Shown here: positions 23,640-64,000 of the stretch, piece after piece
Numbering within the stretch: the stretch's first letter is position 1
Layout of the letters: the number at the start of each line of letters is the position of its first letter
DNA from: Saccharina japonica
Taxonomy: Eukaryota > Sar > Phaeophyceae > Laminariales > Laminariaceae
Length of the DNA: 64,000 bases
Assembly: GCA_008828725.1 (NCBI GenBank)
Contig: MEHQ01002765.1
Span: 62,001 to 126,000 of the forward strand
Reading direction: 5' to 3'
Notes under the pieces: model-generated
Told to the model about the DNA's origin: nothing
Database searches by the model: none
The model's input: the letters and a program-made list of their open reading frames with translations, nothing else
Made by a program: the position numbers and the translations under genes

Positions 23640-24460
23640 GAAAACGTCATCACGGTGGTGAAGACTGACCATCAAGAGGACCACCAACACGAGGACAACA
23701 TAGAAACGCCCACAATCGTGATGATCATGATGATCCCGATGAATACCATGCTCATGGTCGATGGTGGTACTGATGATAGTCACGGTAGTGATACCCGGTC
23801 ATGAGTACGACCACCAACCTCGGGGGCCCACAGTCATGACGACACCGATAGTCAGGATAGTGATGATGACGTTCAACGTGACCGGCCATCATTATAACCA
23901 TCAGTCCGAGAACAATATATGCACGCCTAAAATTAAGATGATCACGATCGTCACAACTTGATATGGTGGTGGTCATGGTCATGGTCATGGTCATGAATGG
24001 TGTCAATCGAGCCAAACTTGATGAGCACGACTGCGTACAGCTTATTGAAAACCAGTTTTTCGGTGAGGTGTAAAGCTGCCCAAGTGACTACCCTCAGAAA
24101 AAAAAGGTGCGCTTCCCTACCGTAGCACGGATCATCAGGGCCATAGCCGCGACCATCAGACTCATTATAAATGATGGTGGTGGTGGTCGTGGCAGTAGCG
24201 GTGCTTCCGGTTGGTGGCGAAGGTGATGGCGGTGATGGTGATCGCACATGACGATGACGACCATGACGATGATGTTGATGGTGCGAATGCTGATAACGAT
24301 GACGGTGGTGCTGATTACGATGCTGACGCTGTCGACGATGCTGCTACTGGTTATGATGATGGCCATGCAGAGGGCGATGGCGGAGGAGGCCACAACGATG
24401 CCCAGGCGGATCATCAGCACGACCATCATGTTGATGGTGGTGACGACCGCGGGTTGCACA
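23640..24460. repeat. Degenerate CAT/GAT-rich tandem region
   Basis: Repeated ATCATGATGATC and ACGATGACG words. One minus-strand frame gives hydrophobic I/V/M/A-rich stretches. I treat these mainly as decayed trinucleotide DNA. Confidence 0.55.
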
Positions 24461-24612
24461 TGTCTACAACGACGAGGGGTGCGAAGAAGGGTTTCCGGAG
24501 CAGGCGATCAGACGACGGGGTTAGGGACCGGTCAGGCGGGGAACGGGAGGGGGTGAGGGCGTCGACGACAACGAGAAACAATTATTCTCACAATACGACA
24601 ACACGAAATCAC

Positions 24613-24705
24613 TATTATGGGGGAAATAACCGTACACACGAAACCCTGTATGTTTCCCTCATTTTACCAACAATATTAGGTCCTATTTACTATGGTCCCC
24701 CGTAA
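24613..24705. mobile_element. MITE-A copy
   Basis: The right end TCCTATTTACTATGGTCCCCCG is intact apart from length; the left end (ATTATGGGGGAAATA) is eroded. Confidence 0.7.
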
Positions 24706-26860
24706 AAGAAGCAATCAAAACAACAACAATCAGCAAAAGTTAGAGCACCAACCACAGTCGCCATAGCGGGCATCGTCAACACGAACGGGGACGCATGGTA
24801 CAGCAGGTGTAAAACAACAACGTTCACAACACAACACGAAATCACTACTTTTTGTTTTGTCCTTTCTCCTTCTGTTTCAGTTTTGCTTCTCTTTTCTACT
24901 TCTATTTTCATTTTTCCCTTCGCATTACTTTCATTTTCTATTGGTTGAGGCGTACGGTCGGCCAAAGCAGTAATGATGTCTATCGTACCGCGTTGTACTT
25001 GTACTTTGTACTTCTGTGTGTTATTTTTTCCCCGAGGTATTCGTCCGCTCCGGAGTTTTTTTTTTTTTTAAAGCCTGTCCTGTAACCATACGCTATTTTT
25101 TCTGCGTTTCGTTAGTGTGAGAACATCAACAACAACCACCACCTAGAACCAACAAAAATGGCGACAACAGCAACAACAAAGAGAAACAGCAGAAATCACT
25201 ACTACTGTAGAGTGTTTGTGATAGAAGTAAACAAAATAAATACTTTCCTTCCGCTCAAAAAGGTCAATTCCCTTCCCTTCATGATTTTGGTGTGTATGCG
25301 ATAGAAGTAAACCAAAGGCTGCAGGCGACGCCTCTGAAGATAATAAGGGGGAAGTAGGGTGGGGCAATGCGGCAAACCAAACAAAAAACGAAAACAAAAA
25401 GCGTACGAGTAGCACCGGCAGCCCAGCAACGGTGGCAGCGGCAGGGATCATCGCAGTGCCGCCGCTGCTATCCCACAACCGCAAGCAGCAGCACAGCTTG
25501 CAGCAGCTACGCGGCGGCGGCTAACGGCAGCATCCGCTTGAGCAACATGAACAAACAGCATCAGCAGCTCCGGCAGCAGCAGGAGCAGCAGCAGCAGAAG
25601 CAGCAGAGCAGCAGAAGCAACAGGTTCCGTTGTAGCTTTTTCCGATTTTGGAACCGACTATTCTTCTCGTCGGGTCCTGCTCCTGCTGCCGCCCTCGACC
25701 TACGCGCGACACCGCGCCGGCGCGCTCCGCTCCAAGCACGCCCGGCGCCCGACATGTATAGACCGTGGCAGCACGCCGCCGCTGCTGCTACTGCTTCTAT
25801 CGCAGTAGTGGAATGGAAATGATGCACGACGATCTGTCATCTTGTTGCGCTCTACAAGCACAGCGGAACGAGCACGTGTACATACGAGTACTCGTACTCG
25901 TACGAGTAGTTCTTTCTGAACGACGCATACTCCACGACACGAAGCCGGGAAGAGCGTACTGTAGCGGGCTGCTGGCAGTCCGCCGGCGCCCCGCTGGCAA
26001 ACTCCAACACTGCTCGTCCCTGCCATACGCTAGCTACACCTCTCGAACCTCTGTGCCCCCACCGGTTGTTGTGTTGTGTACAACAATAAGCACAGGTTGG
26101 TGCGTGCGAGACATGGGAGACTGTTCGGCATTTATAAGCCAAAGGTATGGAGAGCAAAACTTTACCGTACATTTCGTGAAACTCCTACTTTCGCTGAAGT
26201 ATTTGTTTGCCCTTGTTTTTCAAACATTTACCTCAAATCCGACCTTCGGTGCTTATTTTCAGGAAGGGAAGTAAAAACCAAAACGCTATCGCTAACACCT
26301 CTACTATCACCACAGTTACCTCAGCCACCATCGCCACCAAAACAGAAGGCGACATAATCGGATACGCACGCTCCGCTAAAGGTGTAGCTACCTATTATGA
26401 GGCTCCCCCCCTGATTATATATAGTATAGGAGCAATTTTGTATATACTTCACCCGAACAAGACACATACATGCGAAAGTAGAAGTGCACCATTTTGTTTT
26501 TCTGAAAGTTCCTCACTTCTGAGGCGCACTTATACTGTACCTCACCCAACACCCGATTGTGACAAAAATGAAGGAGCAACGCGACCAACCATCCCACGGC
26601 CTAGACATACAAATTAATACTATATATGCTGAATAAAAGCGTTTCATTCCGACCATTTTGAGTTAAGGACCCCCCCCGCTGCCGTTTTGCGGAAATATTT
26701 GGTTTGCCAAAAACAAAACTACTATCGTACATAAGCACTCGTCCTAAAATGAATTATAACATCAAACGAAAGTGTAACCGGAGGAAAAAACACACACACA
26801 CACACATCTCACACATTGTGGAGCGATAACGGGCAGATGCTTAGTGGAGGAGTGTACGAT
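24706..26860. other. Intergenic with CAG/AGC repeats and foldback relics
   Basis: AGC/CAG-rich stretches (25420-25620) give Gln/Ser/Ala-rich frames on both strands. A foldback relic lies at about 26360-26735. No gene is supported. Confidence 0.5.
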
Positions 26861-26925
26861 TAAGGGGGGTCATAGTAAATAGGATCTACGGTACACACAA
26901 AGACCCATATTTGGTCCCCCGTAAT
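26861..26925. mobile_element. MITE-A copy, internally deleted (about 65 bp)
   Basis: Both ends are present (GGGGGGTCATAGTAAATAGGA and TTTGGTCCCCCGTAAT) but the centre is missing. Confidence 0.7.
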
Positions 26926-26999
26926 ACTATTAATAGTGAGTGAGAAATATTTTGCCGGAAAATGTTGTAAAACGCCTTCGGATGCAGCAGAAACAGCAA

Positions 27000-27100
27000 T
27001 ATCAACAACAGCTACAGCAGCAACAACAACAACAACAACAACAGCAACAGCAACAGCATCAGCAATAGCGACAGCAACAGCAACAGCGACAGCGACAGAG
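27000..27100. repeat. CAA/CAG microsatellite
   Basis: ACAGCAACAAC words run with few interruptions. The ORFs across it are low-complexity shadows. Confidence 0.85.
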
Positions 27101-27409
27101 ACGATGGAACCGGCTGCAAAAGAGGAGCCTCACCTGGAGAGAGGGTGGACGTCAATCGCACGGTGTTGTTCCAGTCGCGTATCTGCATCTCAAGACTGGA
27201 GAAGGAGCCGGAATCGTCGTCGTACGTCACCTGCAGAGGTTGTGGAATGGGGAGAAAATAGATCGTATCGAAATATATACCGTCGGAATCATCAACATCA
27301 ACATCTCATCATCATCAGCACTGTAAACAAGCATGATCACGACCAGAACAATCGGCAGCAGCATGTGTAAGACCGTTATCTTGACCGTACTCGACCTCGT
27401 CAAGATCCG

Positions 27410-27680
27410 TCACCAGAATCATCATCACAATCCCCGCCCTCGTTATCATCACCACCACCACCACCACCACCATAATCATTATCATGATAATTATCATCAT
27501 CATAATCGTCATCATCCTCATCACCATCATCATCCATCATCATCATCGTCGTCATCATCATCACCACCGCCACCATCATCATCATCAGCATCATCATCAT
27601 CATCATCACCAGCACCAGCACCATCACCATCATCACCACCACCAACATCAACAATATCATAAGTCACCATCATCACCACG
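27410..27680. repeat. CAT/CAC microsatellite
   Basis: Continuous ATCATC and CACCACC words, open in most frames and not coding. Confidence 0.9.
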
Positions 27681-28159
27681 ATGACCAACATCATCAATGT
27701 CATCGTCATTTACATGCTCAAAATCAAACCTACCGTAGATAGTCGATGGTCCAAACCTCCGTCTCAAACCTCCAAATCAAACCACGATACAACAAATCCC
27801 AAACAAAAAACCTCACTGCGTACACTAGACAACCACTCAACCGTTACCTGTATACTCAGAGAAGTATATAAACTAACCCCCCCAACACCGAAACAACCAC
27901 GTCATTCGCAACGTCAACATCAAACAACCAAAACAAACTTCGCGTGAGTACGATGTATCGAACAAAGCCCAAGCGCGACATCCAAAGATCGAAACTACGT
28001 GTCAAAGAACAAAATTCAGAAATTAAAGCAAAAACAAGGAAATAAAACTTAACATCAGAACGAATGAAAGCTCAACTCCAAAACCAACACAAAAACAAAC
28101 ATTGAAAATGAAAGGTCAGCACCAAAAGCAACAAGATACAGAAACCAGGCCTTTTCATG

Positions 28160-28270
28160 CACCACATCTGCAATCATCCGAACTGGGGATCGAGCACAAT
28201 ATCACACTCGGGATGGGCCCTCAGGCCAGCAATGGCCCCCGATTGTTTTTTAATTCGCAAGTCGATGCTG
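28160..28270 (-). pseudogene. Decayed copy of PhoD exon 13
   Basis: The minus strand reads GLRAHPECDIVLDPQFG and then a stop; intact exon 13 has GLRTHPECDMVLDPNFG. The upstream part also aligns (GACTTGCGA) but the VMGSGMT start is lost. Confidence 0.78.
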
Positions 28271-28414
28271 TGCGAACTCAAGATCAAACTATGGCTGAAT
28301 ACAAAAACGAAAAACAAACGCAAAACTGATCCCATATAAAAGTCAACATCACAAGGAAAACTCGGCATCGAAAACAAAACTCACCATGAAAAAAAAAGCA
28401 TCGTATCAAAACAG

Positions 28415-28475
28415 GCCCCCTTCATGCAAGAATCTGAAATTGGGATAGAGCCCCATATTCACACTATCACAAGGG
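28415..28475 (-). pseudogene. Second, more decayed fragment of PhoD exon 13
   Basis: TTCATGCAAGAATCTGAAATTGGGATAGAG aligns to TTCATGCACCACATCTGCAATC and GGGGATCGAG of the 28160-28270 copy, keeping its order and orientation. The coding frame is destroyed. Confidence 0.55.
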
Positions 28476-29363
28476 TGTTTCCTATTGTAAAAAATCTATA
28501 TCGAAAACTAAATTTGACATCCAAAATCAAAAACAAAACTGATATTTCAAACCAAAAGTTCAACATAAAAACTACAACCTCAAGCATTTGAGTCAAAATT
28601 CAGCATCACATAAATAACTCACCATGAAATATAAAAAAACGACCATGAAAACCAACAACCAAGTACAGCTTGGTTCAACTTTAACGGCGGAGGTATATTC
28701 TCCGGCCAAAGTCCACGTCGTGTTTTTCGAGCAAGGCGGTGAATTTTGCACACGCAATCAACGAGTCCTTAAGAAAACCCAAACGGGGAGTTTAATTTTG
28801 CTTTGCCTGAGGTTTTGTCAATCTGAATTTTTATGGAACTTTGGCCTATAACCTTATAGACCAAACAATTTTGACGGAAATAGAAAAAAAAAAAAAAATC
28901 CTCCGCTAGCCAAGCCTCGGGAGGGGTATACAGAACACGTGTGCAAAGTTTCAGGGTATGTGTCTCAAAAAAGGCGAGGACGTCCGGAGTTTTGTGCGGG
29001 AAATGTGTAACCTACGTCGTTGCCTTGTACTTTTCGAAGTAGTTACATAGTTTCAGTGAATATTCGATTTTTGGCTTTATATTCAGCTTAATGTTTAACA
29101 TACGCCGTGAGACCTTCGATTTTTCCAGCGCGAAAAAATGTAAATATATGCCTTGGAATATGCCTGGAACCGGACCGTTCAGAAACAACAAATGAACAAA
29201 AATATAGTTTCTTCCTACGGAAACGCCTGATTAGTACTGGCCATATTTCAACGCCCGTGATTGGTCGTGACACATTCTCGCCCCTAGCGCCAGCCCTAGG
29301 GGACCTAAGCAAAAAAAAACAAAACAGCGATTACCACCCTCTTTCGCATGCCGTGGCGGTCAG

Positions 29364-62460
<33,097 letters not shown>

Positions 62461-62682
62461 CCCTTCTAGCCCGGCTTGGTGGCCTCCCAGGGTCTCATCG
62501 TCTAGAGGGCTTTCGATAGGAAAGAGGCCGTGGACAAGGGGGACGGGGTTCGTGAGAAAATATTAAATGCATGCACACTTAGGACGCAGGCTACGTACGG
62601 TAGAGGGGTGGCCCTATATTTTGCCGGGTGTCCCCACGTCGATTATATTGATTATAGTATAGGAGCTCCAATTTGCCTTATA

Positions 62683-62778
62683 TTACGGGCGGGCATAGTA
62701 AATAGGACCAAATACTGTTACTCGTAGTAAAAATGGGGAAATCTATAGTTTTTGTGTAGACCGTAATTCCTACATTTC
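62683..62778. mobile_element. MITE-A copy, 3'-truncated, about 220 bp upstream of the PhoD start
   Basis: Left TTACGGGCGGGCATAGTAAA. The right terminal repeat is lost after TTTTTGTGTAGACCGTAATT. Confidence 0.68.
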
Positions 62779-63264
62779 TATGAGTCACCCAAAACCGGAC
62801 GCTGTTGAAAACTGAAAGTGTGTGTGTGCTCTTCACGTGATACCGCCCTTGCCGCCTGTGTACGTCCTAAGCTGGTAGGGGTATGTACCGCCAAAGCTGG
62901 TAAGGGTATTCACGTGGAAGATTGCACAAAGAAAACCTGGAGTTTGCGGAGAGGTACTGAATCGTTGGCGTGATTGAGAGGGGATGGGGAAGAGGGAGGG
63001 TCATCATGTTGGGGGGTTGCGGTTGAGTAGTTGCACTGTGGAAGTGCAGAGAGGGGAGGCTGGGAAGGGTTGAGATAGAAATCAAGAATACCAAATATTA
63101 ATAGTGTAGTACGGGGCTCTACTCGTGGGTGTGGGCGAGCAGGGGTCTGGCCCTGGGTGGGAGTTCGGCGAGTTGAAACAATAAACTCCTGAATATATCA
63201 ATGAGGCTTCTCACGTGAGGCCAATAGTCTCTTATCCCACCCCCCCCTCCCAAAACAAAACTGA

Positions 63265-63650
63265 TGAAAAAAAATCATTAAGATGAAAAACACCCATCGT
63301 CTATGTGTAGGTACGTAACGAATACGGGGTTACTGAGGCGCGTCTTTACCGATCTTTAACCCACAAATCGTACCAGATAAGGTACCAAATATAATAATCA
63401 AGATGATCAACACCCATCGTCTATGGGTAGGTACACAACAAATGCGTACAGATTTACTGAGGCGCGCCTTTACTGTTTTTTAACCCACAAATCGTACCAG
63501 ATAAAGTACAAAATATAATAATCAAGATGAATAACACCCGTCGTCCATGTGTAGGTAGGTGCGCAACGAATACGGGGTTACTGAGGCGCGTCTTTACCGG
63601 TCTTTAACCAACAAATCGTACCAGATAAAAGTACCAAATACATACCAGGC
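63265..63650. repeat. Three tandem units of about 122-125 bp
   Basis: AACACCCATCGTCTATG, GGTTACTGAGGCGCG and AACCCACAAATCGTACCAGA recur at about 63288, 63410 and 63534. No gene was seen from 62780 to 64000. Confidence 0.88.
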
Positions 63651-64000
63651 ATAATGATTTCTTGCAGGTTTTTAATGTGTTTTTGGATGTTGAGAAAAAA
63701 ATTCAAATCACAAGAAGGCGTCGACCCCATCCAACCCTAACCCTATATGACCCTAACCCCAACCTTAGTGCCAGCCAGGCTAAAGCTCGATCAGAGCGCG
63801 GCTTCGCCGCGCGTTTTGGACAATCTGAGAAAAACAAGGTGCGGACCACCACAATAACCGTAATATATTTGGTAGTTTTATCTGGTATGATTCGTGGGTT
63901 AAGAACACGGTAAAGGCTTACATACTGGGTGGAAGGCGTGAATAGGCCTCTCAACGATAGTGGCTAAAAACCCTTTTGTTGAGGGACTTTTTGTTCAGAG

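Noticed and set aside
23640-24460. A multi-pass membrane protein gene on the minus strand
   Set aside because: The hydrophobic stretches come from one frame of degenerate GAT/CAT repeats. I saw no consistent splice sites or conserved loops.

Overview
The window is eukaryotic nuclear DNA. It holds two spliced protein genes facing each other, and almost everything else is repeat-filled intron or intergenic sequence. Both genes were rebuilt by hand: conserved protein segments were found in the six frames and joined at GT/GC..AG sites that keep the reading frame. Splice sites are mostly GTGAGT-type with CAG acceptors, and introns run from about 0.4 to 6.4 kb. A cysteine-rich PhoD-type phosphatase and a secreted parallel beta-helix protein, with long introns full of LINE, SINE and MITE fragments, would fit an alga, perhaps a photosynthetic stramenopile (brown-algal relative). 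That placement is an inference and is not proven here.

Left arm, 31-12491, plus strand: seven exons give a 651-residue protein. It has a signal peptide, an N-terminal segment like that of chondroitinase-B/PL6-type beta-helix enzymes, a Cys/Asn/Gly-rich right-handed beta-helix, and a last exon that adds a long Ser/Thr-rich then Asp-rich tail. The reading frame is open to the left edge, so the true start may lie outside.

Middle, 12492 to about 29360: no gene could be supported. It contains a copy of the stop-codon region, a 99% identical A/B duplication in which block B is inverted (with an N at one junction), nested inverted-repeat elements, SINE and LINE tails, degenerate trinucleotide DNA and a 7-N gap inside a C tract.

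Right arm, 62460 down to about 29364, minus strand: a PhoD-like metallophosphatase in at least 13 exons over about 33 kb. It has an N-terminal membrane anchor followed by the PhoD signatures in family order (FGSC, WLGDM, GTWDDHDYGWN, LLDERY, the Cys-rich WCEDFL/GSCC/GWC insert, CSGDDWDCY, LTGDYHW, VMGSGMT). Twelve exons (498 residues) join without breaking frame. One intron uses a GC donor. The 3' end runs into a 32-G tract and is unresolved.

The repeats show several patterns. At least six tandem arrays overlap an exon edge, an acceptor or the stop codon, including five decayed copies of the PhoD exon that carries the WLGDM motif. A LINE and a SINE-like family share a 3' end that finishes in poly(C). 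There are about fifteen copies of a roughly 107-bp MITE, a tRNA-derived SINE, TTAA-flanked hairpins, a 1.4-kb palindrome beside a second one, and many microsatellites. The two proteins are probably both handled by the secretory pathway, but nothing in the sequence links their functions.
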